Positions 25,826-35,076 of a stretch of 38,655 nucleotides of DNA are shown in pieces. Position 1 is the stretch's first letter, and the number at the start of each line of letters is the position of its first letter. The notes below the pieces were generated by a model, which worked only from the letters and a program-made list of their open reading frames with translations, was not told the origin of the DNA and ran no database searches. Source of the DNA: Parcubacteria group bacterium Gr01-1014_20 (lineage in GTDB: Bacteria > Patescibacteriota > Minisyncoccia > UBA6257 > 2-01-FULL-56-20); NCBI GenBank assembly GCA_007376265.1, contig VMFW01000012.1, positions 1 through 38,655 of the forward strand, read 5' to 3'. The position numbers were made by a program, and so were the translations under genes.

Positions 25826-26260
25826 ATGTACGCAACTATAGTTTATACCCTAGGGTCACTGACGGTTTTCAATATTTTTGCTCTAAACCTTGAGTGGTAT
25901 CACACCGAACCTTGGGTGGATATTCCAGCCCATATGTTGTTCGGAGTCCTTATCGGCTTGCTTTTCCTCCGTTCAACAGTAGGGCGAGCTGGAAAGTCTG
26001 AGAAAAGACTGTTAACTAGCCTAACAACGCTTTTTGCATTGACACTTTTTTTGGGTATAGGTTGGGAGTCGATTGAGTTTCTTCGAGACAGGCTCTATGC
26101 GATTCCACGGGGGGTTTTGACGGCTCAGCAGGGAGTTTTGGACACCGTAGGTGATCTTTCGAACAATATCCTCGGATCAATGATGGTTATATTCGTCTAC
26201 GGTTTTGTTTTAAAAAAATGGAGGGCTCTTAAGACCGAAAGGGCGGGGGTTGCGAGGTAG
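25826..26260 (+). CDS. Hypothetical membrane protein
   Basis: Four predicted TM segments; TAGAAT 6 nt upstream of ATG. Confidence 0.65.
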   Translation: MYATIVYTLGSLTVFNIFALNLEWYHTEPWVDIPAHMLFGVLIGLLFLRSTVGRAGKSEKRLLTSLTTLFALTLFLGIGWESIEFLRDRLYAIPRGVLTAQQGVLDTVGDLSNNILGSMMVIFVYGFVLKKWRALKTERAGVAR

Positions 26261-26286
26261 CTTCGCGGGGTTTGGATAAAAAGAAA

Positions 26287-26312
26287 GGGACTCGTTGTTA
26301 CGAGCCCCTTTT
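26287..26312. terminator. Terminator hairpin
   Basis: GGGACTCGTTGTTACGAGCCCCTTTT. Confidence 0.7.
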
Positions 26313-26331
26313 GGGTTTTGCGATTTTACAC

Positions 26332-26694
26332 TTACGCTCCGGCGGGGGTATTTGCCTTGGGAGCGGTCGTCGCTTCGACTTCCTTCTCGATTACGACCTT
26401 TAGATCGTAACGCATGCTGGCAGCGAGCCCGAGGGCCACGCCGATGGCCAAAATGACTGGGATCAGGGCGATCGTGAGCGCCAGGCCGACCAGACCAGCG
26501 TTTAGGGTAAACGACTCAAGAACGGTGCCGTCGCTCTTTTTGATCACGACCTTGCGAATGCGACCTTCTTTTAGAAGCTCGCTGACTGCCTCCTTGAAAT
26601 CCCTTACGGCGTTCTCGAGATCCTTTTTCAGGGTCGCACCGTTAAAAACAAACTCTTCAGTGCGGGGTCTTCCCGTTCCCGTTTCGGTTGACAT
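26332..26694 (-). CDS. DUF4342-like membrane-associated protein
   Basis: VSELLKEGRIRKVVIKKSDGTVLESFTLNAGLVGLALTIALIPVILAIG. Confidence 0.65.
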   Translation of the reverse strand: MSTETGTGRPRTEEFVFNGATLKKDLENAVRDFKEAVSELLKEGRIRKVVIKKSDGTVLESFTLNAGLVGLALTIALIPVILAIGVALGLAASMRYDLKVVIEKEVEATTAPKANTPAGA

Positions 26695-27007
26695 AGTGCT
26701 TACTTCCTACCTTTCTTTGCGGTTTTGGGTTCAAGACTCTCTTTACTCGAGGATCGGTTTTCGGAAGAATGGTGGCGATAGAATGATGCGATCGGTTGTA
26801 GACAACAGGTAAAACTCGATTCTCGTACCGGACAAGATAAATGGCCACGTTGTTTGTGTGACGGGTAATCTTGATGGCGTGACCCATCCTTATTCGGGAA
26901 ACAATGTTTTCCAAATCATTGTTTGAAAGATCCGCACAGAATCTTTCCCAACCTCTCTTTTTCGAGTGGAGCCGCTGTGAGTTAGTCTTGCCTTTCAAGC
27001 ACGCCAC
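26657..27007 (-). CDS. Hypothetical protein (116 aa)
   Basis: Overlaps next gene by 38 bp; GHAIKITRHTNNVAIYLVRYENRVLPVVYNRSHHSIATILP. Confidence 0.5.
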   Translation of the reverse strand: MACLKGKTNSQRLHSKKRGWERFCADLSNNDLENIVSRIRMGHAIKITRHTNNVAIYLVRYENRVLPVVYNRSHHSIATILPKTDPRVKRVLNPKPQRKVGSKHYVNRNGNGKTPH

Positions 27008-27073
27008 CTCCTAGGTTGAAGTTGTGAATTAACCAAAAACATCATAAATCAACTCTTGTTTGATGTCAACAAC

Positions 27074-28822
27074 CTAAACATCTTTCTCTCCGCTCTGCTC
27101 GCGCCAGAGGGCGGCGTAGAGCCCCTTGAGGCGAAGGAGCTTGGCGTGATTACCCTCTTCGACGACTTCGCCTTTTTCAAGGACAAAGATTTTATTGGCG
27201 TGAGAGACGGTTGAGAGGCGGTGAGCCACCAAGACAGTGATGAGGTTCGGCCTGATTTTACTGATTTTTTTGATGGTCTCGGTGATGGACTTTTCAGTTA
27301 TCGAATCGAGGCTACTCGTGGCTTCATCAAAAATAAGAATTTCTGGGTTGCGCAGAAGCGCCCGAGCGATAGCGAGCCGTTGACGCTCACCACCGGAAAT
27401 CTTGATGCCGCCCTCCCCGATTTTGGTATCTAACCCTTTGTCGCCCCGCTCGATGATAGATATGGCCGCAGCGGCTTTTAGCGCCTGCTTGCACTCTTCG
27501 TCGGTAGCAGAAGGGTTTACAAAGATCAGATTGTCACGAATAGTGCCGGCGAAAAGCTGGGTTTCTTGAGCTACGTAGCCGATCTTCGAGCGTAATTCCT
27601 TGGGGTTAACCTCGGTTAAGTTGATGTCGTTCACGAGCAGCCTCCCTCTAGTAGGTTTGTACAGGCCAACCATCATTTTAATTAGAGTGCTTTTACCAGA
27701 GCCGGAAGGGCCAACAAAAGCAATGGTTTCGCCGGAGTTAATTTTGAGGTTTATGGAGTCTATCGAATGAATCTGGTCTTGGTTGTAGGAAAAGTTTAAT
27801 TTGTCGAAAGTAATGCTTTTTATTGAATTGATAGCTTTAGGATTGACTGGCACGGGCTCGGGCTTGATTTTCAGAACTTCTTGTAGGGCTTCACTGGAGG
27901 CTTTCGATTCCTGGAACTGGGCGGCGACGTTCCCAAGTTCACCCAACGGGTTAAAAACGTAGAAGGAGTAGAAGAGGATGCTGAAAAATTCTCCGAGAGT
28001 TAGCACTTGTTTAAATATCAAGTAGAGCATGAGAAATAAAATCCCAGAGCGAAGGGCGTTGACTAGCGTCCCCTGAATAAAACTTAGCTTCCGGATTAAG
28101 CGAACTTTTTTGAGTTCCAAGCTTAAAATCTTTTCGTTTACATTGTTGAGGCGTTCGGTTTCCTGACTTTCAAGCCCAAGACTTTTGACGAGTTCTACAT
28201 TACGGATGGTTTCGGTGGTTGAACCAGCCAGCTCGGCAGTTTCTAAAACGATCTTTTTTTGAGCGTCTTTCACGCGGCGACTGATGAAGTAAGTGGTAAC
28301 GCCCATGATAGGAATGACAGAAAAGTAGGCTAGGCCTAGCGACCAATGAACGAAAAAGGCGTAGGAGAGAACGAAAACGATGCTGATTAAAGAAAGAAAG
28401 AGAATATTGATCGAACTTGTGATAAAGGCCTGGGCATCAATTCTGGCTTTTTGAAGTTTCTGAAGCAGTTCGCCGGAACGTTGGTCCTCAAAAACCGCGT
28501 ACGGTAGCGAGAAGGAGTGAGCGACGCTTTCCCCGTACATTCTTGCCCCAACCCGCTGGGTGATGACGTTCACGTAGTAGTCTTGAAAATTTTTGGCGAC
28601 TCGAGAAACGAAGGCTACGCCGATTGAAGCCAGAAGCAATAGGATGACTCCGTTGAAAAAATCGCTGGACGGAATTTTGGAAAACTGAGTGGCGTAGTTA
28701 TCGATGATGAGCCTGAAAATCTGAGGATCGAGCAGAGAAAAAACCTGGTTGATAGTACCCAAAAAAAGAGCTCCGAAGAGAAGCTTTTTGTTTTGTTTAA
28801 GATATTTTATAATCAGGGACAT
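27074..28822 (-). CDS. ABC transporter, fused permease/ATP-binding exporter
   Basis: GPSGSGKSTLIKMM Walker A, ISGGERQRLAIARALLRNPEILIFDEATSSLD. Confidence 0.96.
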   Translation of the reverse strand: MSLIIKYLKQNKKLLFGALFLGTINQVFSLLDPQIFRLIIDNYATQFSKIPSSDFFNGVILLLLASIGVAFVSRVAKNFQDYYVNVITQRVGARMYGESVAHSFSLPYAVFEDQRSGELLQKLQKARIDAQAFITSSINILFLSLISIVFVLSYAFFVHWSLGLAYFSVIPIMGVTTYFISRRVKDAQKKIVLETAELAGSTTETIRNVELVKSLGLESQETERLNNVNEKILSLELKKVRLIRKLSFIQGTLVNALRSGILFLMLYLIFKQVLTLGEFFSILFYSFYVFNPLGELGNVAAQFQESKASSEALQEVLKIKPEPVPVNPKAINSIKSITFDKLNFSYNQDQIHSIDSINLKINSGETIAFVGPSGSGKSTLIKMMVGLYKPTRGRLLVNDINLTEVNPKELRSKIGYVAQETQLFAGTIRDNLIFVNPSATDEECKQALKAAAAISIIERGDKGLDTKIGEGGIKISGGERQRLAIARALLRNPEILIFDEATSSLDSITEKSITETIKKISKIRPNLITVLVAHRLSTVSHANKIFVLEKGEVVEEGNHAKLLRLKGLYAALWREQSGEKDV

Positions 28823-28850
28823 TGTGTTTTTAGCTCTTGATTATACCATA

Positions 28851-28883
28851 AAGAAAAACGACCCCGGTGGGGTCGTTTTTCTT
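28851..28883. terminator. Strong terminator hairpin
   Basis: AAGAAAAACGACCCCGGTGGGGTCGTTTTTCTT. Confidence 0.85.
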
Positions 28884-28897
28884 GAATGCAAACTGAT

Positions 28898-29215
28898 TTA
28901 CCAGTTGTCTCGCTGACCACCGCGACCGCCGCGGTTGAAGCCGCCATCCCGTCTTGGGGGGCGAGCCTCCATTGGTCTGGCTTCATTCACAGTCAATGGG
29001 CGACCTTCAAACTCCTTGCCATTCCACATCTCGATAGCTTTATTGGCTTCATCGTCGTTAGACATCTCAACGAAACCAAAGCCCTTGGATCGGCCGGTCA
29101 TTTTATCTTTAATGATCGTGGCTGATTCAACGCTGCCAGCTTGGGCAAAAGCATCTCGAAGACTATCTTCGGTAGTGGAGTATGGAAGACCACCAACGTA
29201 TAACTTCTTTGCCAT
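28898..29215 (-). CDS. RRM-domain RNA-binding protein
   Basis: KLYVGGLPYSTTEDSLRDAF...KGFGFVEM, Gly/Arg-rich tail. Confidence 0.95.
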   Translation of the reverse strand: MAKKLYVGGLPYSTTEDSLRDAFAQAGSVESATIIKDKMTGRSKGFGFVEMSNDDEANKAIEMWNGKEFEGRPLTVNEARPMEARPPRRDGGFNRGGRGGQRDNW

Positions 29216-29393
29216 TTTACTTATTATTTTTGTAAGGCGACCTATTCTCGCTTAGCTTCTTACTTGGCCAAGATTTTGGTCTCGGCGCTCGCCCCACCTA
29301 AATAAGTAAAGGGAAAGAAAACTTGCGAAGAAAACTTACGGTTCCGAGTATACAACAGACTCTATAAAAAAGCAATAGAGGTGGGGGGTTAGG

Positions 29394-29678
29394 CTACAGG
29401 AAAAGGGTGAGCAAAAGTATGGAGCCGAGAAATCCAACCCAGCTGAAAATCTTTCTGGTGATTTCGGTTAGTTTCTCAAAGAAAATGGGGTTGTCGCTCT
29501 GGGGATGGTAGTTGTCCATGATGAGGTACATAGAACCAAAAATTATCCAGCTCAAAGCGGATATGTGGTTCCCCCCATACAACTCAATAAGGCCAGAGAT
29601 CATGAGGAGTAAGCCAGTTACGAAATTAATGATTTCGTATTTACGTTGAATAGACTTAACTCTCTTTAGATTCAACAT
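29394..29678 (-). CDS. Hypothetical membrane protein
   Basis: MLNLKRVKSIQRKYEIINFVTGLLLMISG; ORF extends to 29735 with alternative start. Confidence 0.5.
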   Translation of the reverse strand: MLNLKRVKSIQRKYEIINFVTGLLLMISGLIELYGGNHISALSWIIFGSMYLIMDNYHPQSDNPIFFEKLTEITRKIFSWVGFLGSILLLTLFL

Positions 29679-29934
29679 CTTTTCTTTTTCGCCACCAACT
29701 GGGATACTCCCCCATTCGGAAACATAAGAGATCAAATATTAAAAGGATGGCGATAGCATAGGGCGCAAAGTTAATAAGGGTGTCACTTACGGAATGGGAA
29801 TTTTGGTCGACTTTTTGAAAAAAGAAAATTAAGAGAGCGACAAGGGTAAACGTAATAGACCAACCCAAAATAGTAGCGGGATAGTAAATGGCAAAGATGC
29901 CGAGACGGGCGGGCTTGAAATGATGATGCCGCAT
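29656..29934 (-). CDS. Hypothetical membrane protein
   Basis: Two TM segments; adjacent to DUF1648/SdpI gene. Confidence 0.5.
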   Translation of the reverse strand: MRHHHFKPARLGIFAIYYPATILGWSITFTLVALLIFFFQKVDQNSHSVSDTLINFAPYAIAILLIFDLLCFRMGEYPSWWRKRKDVESKES

Positions 29935-30578
29935 TACTTAGGATTATCCTTTTTGTACTCGATGTAGGAGTAGATGACGAGGAAAAGCGCTACAGCGAGA
30001 AGTGGAACGACAACAAACCAAATGGCGCAAAGCGGAAAGAAGATACCGATTAGCATAACTAGGGAGGCAATTTTAAAAAGCTTTCCGCCGAGATCATGGG
30101 TTTTTTTCCAGACTTTGTCGCTCGAGAGAGTCCACGGGGTACGAATACCGATGGTCCAGTTGGGCTCGGCATTGGCAACGAGATAACCGGTGACGAAAAA
30201 CAAAACCGCTAGGCCTGGAAGCATGAACTGGCCAAGATCAAAAACGTAGCCACTGTTCCAGGCTAGGGTCAAAATATAGATGTAAAGCAAGAAACAAAAG
30301 AGGGCGACAATAAAAAGATCGAAGTAATTTCTGAATTTTTCGATGTTCTTGTGTTTAGGATCTATTCTAGGAAGTATGAGGAATAAGATGAAGAGGAAAA
30401 TCGATATTATAGGCATTAGGAAGGCCCCCCAGAAGCGATCGAGGTAGCCGTCAACCTCGCTTCTCGTATTCCAGTGACTGGCTACTTTTTCCGGTAAGGA
30501 TGGGTAAAAGTAGGCGCCGATAGAAAACGACGCAATGATGATGGCTACAATCGCAAACTCGCTGGCTCGCAATTTCAT
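29934..30578 (-). CDS. SdpI/DUF1648 family membrane protein
   Basis: LPEKVASHWNTRSEVDGYLDRFWGAFLMP...NWTIGIRTPWTLSSDKVWKKTHDLGGKLF. Confidence 0.9.
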   Translation of the reverse strand: MKLRASEFAIVAIIIASFSIGAYFYPSLPEKVASHWNTRSEVDGYLDRFWGAFLMPIISIFLFILFLILPRIDPKHKNIEKFRNYFDLFIVALFCFLLYIYILTLAWNSGYVFDLGQFMLPGLAVLFFVTGYLVANAEPNWTIGIRTPWTLSSDKVWKKTHDLGGKLFKIASLVMLIGIFFPLCAIWFVVVPLLAVALFLVIYSYIEYKKDNPK

Positions 30579-30585
30579 AGTTTAA

Positions 30586-32226
30586 TTATACAACCTTTTT
30601 CAGTTCTTTGTACCTAAAACAGGTTACTAGATGGTCATTTACAAGCCCCGCGGCTTGCATGAAGGCGTAACAGATAGTGGAGCCAACAAACTTAAATCCC
30701 CTCTTTTTTAAGTCTTCGCTCATGGTGTCAGATTCTTTAGTTTTAGCTGGAATCTGTTTGTTGCTTTTCCATTTGTTGACTTTGGGTTTACCGCCCACAA
30801 ATTGCCAAATATATTTATGGAAGCTGCCAAACTCTTTTTGAATTTTCAGAAATTGATTCGCGTTTTCAATAGTGGCGTTGATTTTCTGGCGATTGCGGAT
30901 GATGGACTCGTCTTTAAGGAGCCGGACGATTTTTTTATTATCAAATTTGGCCACCTTTCTGGGATCAAACTTGGCGAAAGCTTTCTCAAAACCTCGGCGC
31001 TTTTTAAGGACGATGGCCCAACTTAAACCAGCCTGAAAAGCGTCCAGGGTGATGAACTCGAAAAGTTTCTGATCGTTTCGCAAAGGTACGCCCCATTCGC
31101 GGTCGTGATAGTCGATCATTAGCTGGTTGCTTCCTGGCCAAGCGCATCGTTTCATTTTTCCTCCCGAAACTATGTTGGAATAACTAGGAGTCCGGGGCAG
31201 ATAATTATTACAGGCTTGGTTAAAATCTCTCGGTACTATGTAGAGTGGGCTACCAATTCGACCGATACCAAAAACATAATTCTGCCCCAGAGTAATTTCT
31301 GCGGCGCTATCGAGATCCCCCGAGAGCCAGCCTTCGACACCATTGGGATCGGTACCGTTACCATTCATAATTGCTGTTCCCACCTTGATGTAACTGGTAT
31401 CGTTTCCGGCATAGATAGCCACTTCTATTTTTTCTCCCAATCCCAAAAGGTCGTCGCTACCGCTATAGTTTTTTTGCCAGTACCATAGCTTGGTAACCGT
31501 GACCTTGCCGGTTCCGGGAATTTTCCATTTACTATAAAACTCCGAGCCGGGACCGTTTACTCCGGATCCTAACTGAACGCAGGTAGTTGGAACTTTTTGC
31601 TCGGCGAAGGGGCTGAGACTAAGGTCGGAGCCGGCTTCGAATAAGAAGTAATTCGGGCCACCGTCTCTGCTTTCGATATCCTTTGTCCCGGAATTAGAAA
31701 ACGATTTTGAATTCATGTCGCTTGAAAACTTCCACGTTTGACGGCTTGAGTTAGTGATGTAGGTGTAATAAAGACCCTTATCTGGATTATTTATGGAATC
31801 TACGGGTAGGGTTTCAAGGGGTTGTATAGCTAAGGAGCCTAAATCGACAGGAACCCAACCGGCTCCACTGACTGTACGAAAATTGGCTTGGGGGGCGCAG
31901 GAGTAGGACCAACCGGCCGGAAGAATTGGTAAGACGGGGGTGATGGTCGTGTAGGTGTAACAGGTAGGCGAGGTGTCGGGGAGTGAGGTGTAAATAACAG
32001 AAGACGAACCTAGATAGATGTTGGAATTTTGAGCAACAGCAAAAGCGATGGCTTTGTCGAGGGATTTTAGTTCGGCGGCTCGTGTAGAATCACGGGCTTG
32101 ATTAATCAGCTCGATAGGGTTGAGGGACAGAAGAACAACTGCCGCTAAGATAGCCAAGATGCCAACGACAATTAAGAGCTCTATGAGGGTAAAGGCTGTG
32201 CGATTCACCTGTTTATTATAACTCAT
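30586..32226 (-). CDS. Type IV pilin-like protein fused in frame to DNA-3-methyladenine glycosylase I (TAG domain, internal ATG at 31155)
   Basis: N-term FTLIELLIVVGILAILAAVVLLSLNP; C-term MKRCAWPGSNQLMIDYHDREWGVPLRNDQKLFEFITLDAFQAGLSW...FVGSTICYAFMQAAGLVNDH. Confidence 0.85.
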   Translation of the reverse strand: MSYNKQVNRTAFTLIELLIVVGILAILAAVVLLSLNPIELINQARDSTRAAELKSLDKAIAFAVAQNSNIYLGSSSVIYTSLPDTSPTCYTYTTITPVLPILPAGWSYSCAPQANFRTVSGAGWVPVDLGSLAIQPLETLPVDSINNPDKGLYYTYITNSSRQTWKFSSDMNSKSFSNSGTKDIESRDGGPNYFLFEAGSDLSLSPFAEQKVPTTCVQLGSGVNGPGSEFYSKWKIPGTGKVTVTKLWYWQKNYSGSDDLLGLGEKIEVAIYAGNDTSYIKVGTAIMNGNGTDPNGVEGWLSGDLDSAAEITLGQNYVFGIGRIGSPLYIVPRDFNQACNNYLPRTPSYSNIVSGGKMKRCAWPGSNQLMIDYHDREWGVPLRNDQKLFEFITLDAFQAGLSWAIVLKKRRGFEKAFAKFDPRKVAKFDNKKIVRLLKDESIIRNRQKINATIENANQFLKIQKEFGSFHKYIWQFVGGKPKVNKWKSNKQIPAKTKESDTMSEDLKKRGFKFVGSTICYAFMQAAGLVNDHLVTCFRYKELKKVV

Positions 32227-32331
32227 AGGAAGTAGCGAATCGGAGACTCAGCTTTGTTCGACATTTAAATCTCGCTTGTGTTTTTCTACGGGGTAGATAG
32301 GATGAGAATCGTTGGTCTGCTGTGCTGAACC

Positions 32332-32370
32332 AAAAAACCCGCTTCTTGTTGTCAAAGAGCGGGGTTTTTT
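32332..32370. terminator. Terminator hairpin
   Basis: AAAAAACCCGCTTCTT...AAAGAGCGGGGTTTTTT. Confidence 0.75.
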
Positions 32371-32396
32371 GATTGCGGCTCGAATCGGAATTACTT

Positions 32397-33188
32397 TTAC
32401 TTTGCCCAAAGAACGAAGGTGAATACCTTGTCGTTGTTCCCAAGATCACGGAGATAGAGTGAGGCTTTCCCGTCACCAGAGTGCTTGATGGCTTTACCCC
32501 ATTCGGCGCTATTCTCGAAGTCGATTGGCGCTTTGCTATTCCCGTTCCCCCTTGGAAGAGCTTGGCCAACGGTGGTTGAAGAATCGAGGTGGGCGTAGAT
32601 TGTCTCGAGCATGCTGTAGTCGTGGGAGTTCGGGTGTTCGTTCGAAGGTGGACCATCGGGGTCGTTCGTGTAATCCATGCAGGTACCAAGATTCGAGTTC
32701 GAGAAGTTTTCGTCTTGGTGATCGAGCCCAAAGGTGTGGGCAACCTCCTGACACATTACAAGACGACGCCAGGCAGGAGTGTTGTAGGTCGGAGTATTGA
32801 AGTAGGTGTCGTTCATCTTGGCTGTCCCCTGAGTAATGTGACTGCCGCTTGCCCAGATCGAAGCTATGCCTAGCCAACCATTGTTGCCATAAGTGGCGTT
32901 GCAAACTTCGACTCGGCCGACGGTCGCGCGACACTTCCTGGGAGTGGTGTTGCCAGCGACTATGGTGGTGTTTAGCACGCTTGATTGACTCCAATCGCTT
33001 GAGGCTCCAGCAAGATAGGCATCCCAAGCTGAAGAAACATTGTCGCCCAATTTTAAGGTGAACGGGTTTGAGGTCCGAGCCCAGTGGTAGGAGCCCCAGG
33101 AATGAGTGGCATAAACCACCGTTCCTAAAGCCACAATCGCGACGAAGGCAAAGAGGCTTGCGACTATGATGTAAGATTTTGAAAACAT
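32397..33188 (-). CDS. Secreted metzincin-like protein with QEVAHTFGLDH motif; ORF extends upstream to 33254
   Basis: Signal/TM N-term MFSKSYIIVASLFAFVAIVALG; CQEVAHTFGLDHQDENFSNSNLGTCMDY. Confidence 0.65.
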   Translation of the reverse strand: MFSKSYIIVASLFAFVAIVALGTVVYATHSWGSYHWARTSNPFTLKLGDNVSSAWDAYLAGASSDWSQSSVLNTTIVAGNTTPRKCRATVGRVEVCNATYGNNGWLGIASIWASGSHITQGTAKMNDTYFNTPTYNTPAWRRLVMCQEVAHTFGLDHQDENFSNSNLGTCMDYTNDPDGPPSNEHPNSHDYSMLETIYAHLDSSTTVGQALPRGNGNSKAPIDFENSAEWGKAIKHSGDGKASLYLRDLGNNDKVFTFVLWAK

Positions 33189-33396
33189 GTTTAAAAGTAG
33201 TAGGAATTTTCTTTCTCGACCTTTCTGGTCAGTATAACAAACTGGTTTGACCAATGGAAATCTGAGGCGGAGGGTGAGAGAGTCGAACGTCGCTCATATC
33301 CACTCGCTCCCAATAGGGCTTCCGCCCTCTTGTCCTCGCTTACGCTCGGTCACCCCAACGGGGAAACACTAGCGTTTTTCCCCGACCCCCTTTCGT

Positions 33397-33410
33397 GTTC
33401 GAATCTCACC
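33397..33410 (+). repeat. Inverted copy of tRNA-Ser 3' segment (GTTCGAATCTCACC)
   Basis: Exact reverse complement of 33458-33471 in the tRNA. Confidence 0.75.
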
Positions 33411-33450
33411 AAAAATATTTTCACTACCGCGAGGGTAGAAAAAATATTTG

Positions 33451-33535
33451 CGGAGGCGGTGAGATTCGAACTCACGATACCTTGCGGTATGCCATCTTTC
33501 CAAGATGGTGGAATAAACCACTATCCGACGCCTCC
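33451..33535 (-). tRNA. tRNA-Ser (anticodon GGA)
   Basis: GGAGGCGTCGGATAGTGG...CTTGGAAAGA...GTTCGAATCTCACCGCCTCCG. Confidence 0.94.
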
Positions 33536-33579
33536 AAAATTCTTATGTATTGTGCCTGGAAAGCTCTGGGATTTCAAGG

Positions 33580-34113
33580 TTAGGATTGGTCTTCGGCTAC
33601 CACCTCACTTTGGTGAGTGGACATGATGAGCTTTTTCACATGCTCGGGGTTTTTGATGCCGCGAATGATAATCTCCTTGTCACCGCCGGCGGTTTGAAGG
33701 TGAAGGTTCCCAAAGTTAAACATGGTGGCAACGATGCCTAGGATTTCAATTTTAACGTCTTGAATGCTACCGAGTGGAGCCGTGGCGATGTCCCTAGCGA
33801 ACATCCCTTTTTGCTCGACGTCAATGATGCGCTGGTTGGTAACGATTAAAATATCTAGGTAGTAGTCGGTAAAAACTAAAAAGAAGATGATCCAGATGAT
33901 GAGAATCCAGGCAGTGGAGATGAAGGTAATCGTCGAGGCGACTTGGGCTTCGCTCAGATACTCTCGGGCATACTCAAAGATTTGGGCGGAGAAAAGAATT
34001 GGCACCACGATGAGGAGAGTAGCAATCGCAAGTGGTAGGATTTCACCGATGAAAACCAACCAGTGACGACGGATGATTAAGATAATTTTTTCTTCTGGAT
34101 GGAGATCGATCAT
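33580..34113 (-). CDS. PH-domain-like (bPH2/DUF304) membrane protein
   Basis: DYYLDILIVTNQRIIDVEQKGMFARDIATAPLGSIQDVKIE. Confidence 0.8.
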   Translation of the reverse strand: MIDLHPEEKIILIIRRHWLVFIGEILPLAIATLLIVVPILFSAQIFEYAREYLSEAQVASTITFISTAWILIIWIIFFLVFTDYYLDILIVTNQRIIDVEQKGMFARDIATAPLGSIQDVKIEILGIVATMFNFGNLHLQTAGGDKEIIIRGIKNPEHVKKLIMSTHQSEVVAEDQS

Positions 34114-34346
34114 GTTTGATAGGTAAATACCGAAAAAGCTATAACTCCTAGTAATACGATCCCACCAATCAAATATATAGCCATTAAAATGGCGGCTCTG
34201 GGCTTCGAGACGCCATAGCGCCGCCAGTGATAGCTTAAAACTATAGCGACCACAAAAAACAGAACGGAAAAACCAATAGCGACAATCGGCATGATAAATC
34301 CAATGAGGTGAGGGATTTCCTTCACGACAGATATATCTTCTAGCAT
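34110..34346 (-). CDS. Hypothetical small membrane protein
   Basis: 78 aa, two TM; overlaps next gene by 4 bp. Confidence 0.6.
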   Translation of the reverse strand: MLEDISVVKEIPHLIGFIMPIVAIGFSVLFFVVAIVLSYHWRRYGVSKPRAAILMAIYLIGGIVLLGVIAFSVFTYQT

Positions 34347-34350
34347 GTTT

Positions 34351-35076
34351 TTATATTATAACGGTTCCTTTAAATTCTTTCCCCTTCAAAAGATTTTCGA
34401 AGTTTTTCAGGTCTTTGCCGTTTATAACAACGGCTTTAACTTTTTCTTTGGCGGCCAGGCGGGCGGCCACCGGATCAACCGGGGCGTGAAAACCGGGCTG
34501 CCATTTTTTAGGAACTAGAGTTCGGTATTCCCTCCAAGTGATCTTGTCGTAGGGTTTAGTTTTGGGATTATGACTCGGGTTTTCTCTGTAAACAAAAGCG
34601 GGCTTCCCAGCCACGATGACCTCCTCGGCTTTAAAGTCGTAGGCTAGGGCGGTTGCAACGTAATCGGTGGACCAGCCTGGACGCCAGCCGGAGGCGACGG
34701 TGATGGGGTATTTTAGTTTATTGGTCTTGTGACGACAGTCGAAGATGACCGGATCACAAACATCTCGGAAAATCGAGCCGAGAAGCTGGGCGTTCAGACG
34801 GGTAGCGTGGATGCCGATCCAGTCTTTGTCGATGTCAGAAACTTTGGAGAGGAGCGCGGCAGCTTCTTGGAGAATCCGTGCGGGCCGGCCGCCGCCGACA
34901 ACCACAATAAATTTGGTCCCCTTTTTTAAAAACTTTCTTAGGAATTTATTGAAACTCTCTAGGAATCTTAAGTCGAGCTCGGAGTGGGTAAGATGTTTTG
35001 ATTTTGATTTGACGGGATGATAGATGATGGAACCCCCGAGGGCGATAACCACCACCCTGCCAAATTTGTACTTCAT
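34351..35076 (-). CDS. pyrH: UMP kinase, archaeal-like amino acid kinase family
   Basis: VVVIALGGSIIY...FIVVVGGGRPARILQEAA...WRPGWSTDYVATALA. Confidence 0.82.
   Translation of the reverse strand: MKYKFGRVVVIALGGSIIYHPVKSKSKHLTHSELDLRFLESFNKFLRKFLKKGTKFIVVVGGGRPARILQEAAALLSKVSDIDKDWIGIHATRLNAQLLGSIFRDVCDPVIFDCRHKTNKLKYPITVASGWRPGWSTDYVATALAYDFKAEEVIVAGKPAFVYRENPSHNPKTKPYDKITWREYRTLVPKKWQPGFHAPVDPVAARLAAKEKVKAVVINGKDLKNFENLLKGKEFKGTVII

Noticed and set aside
33330-33626. 98-aa ORF running across tRNA-Ser(GGA)
   Set aside because: Reads through the tRNA in the opposite strand; not a credible gene.
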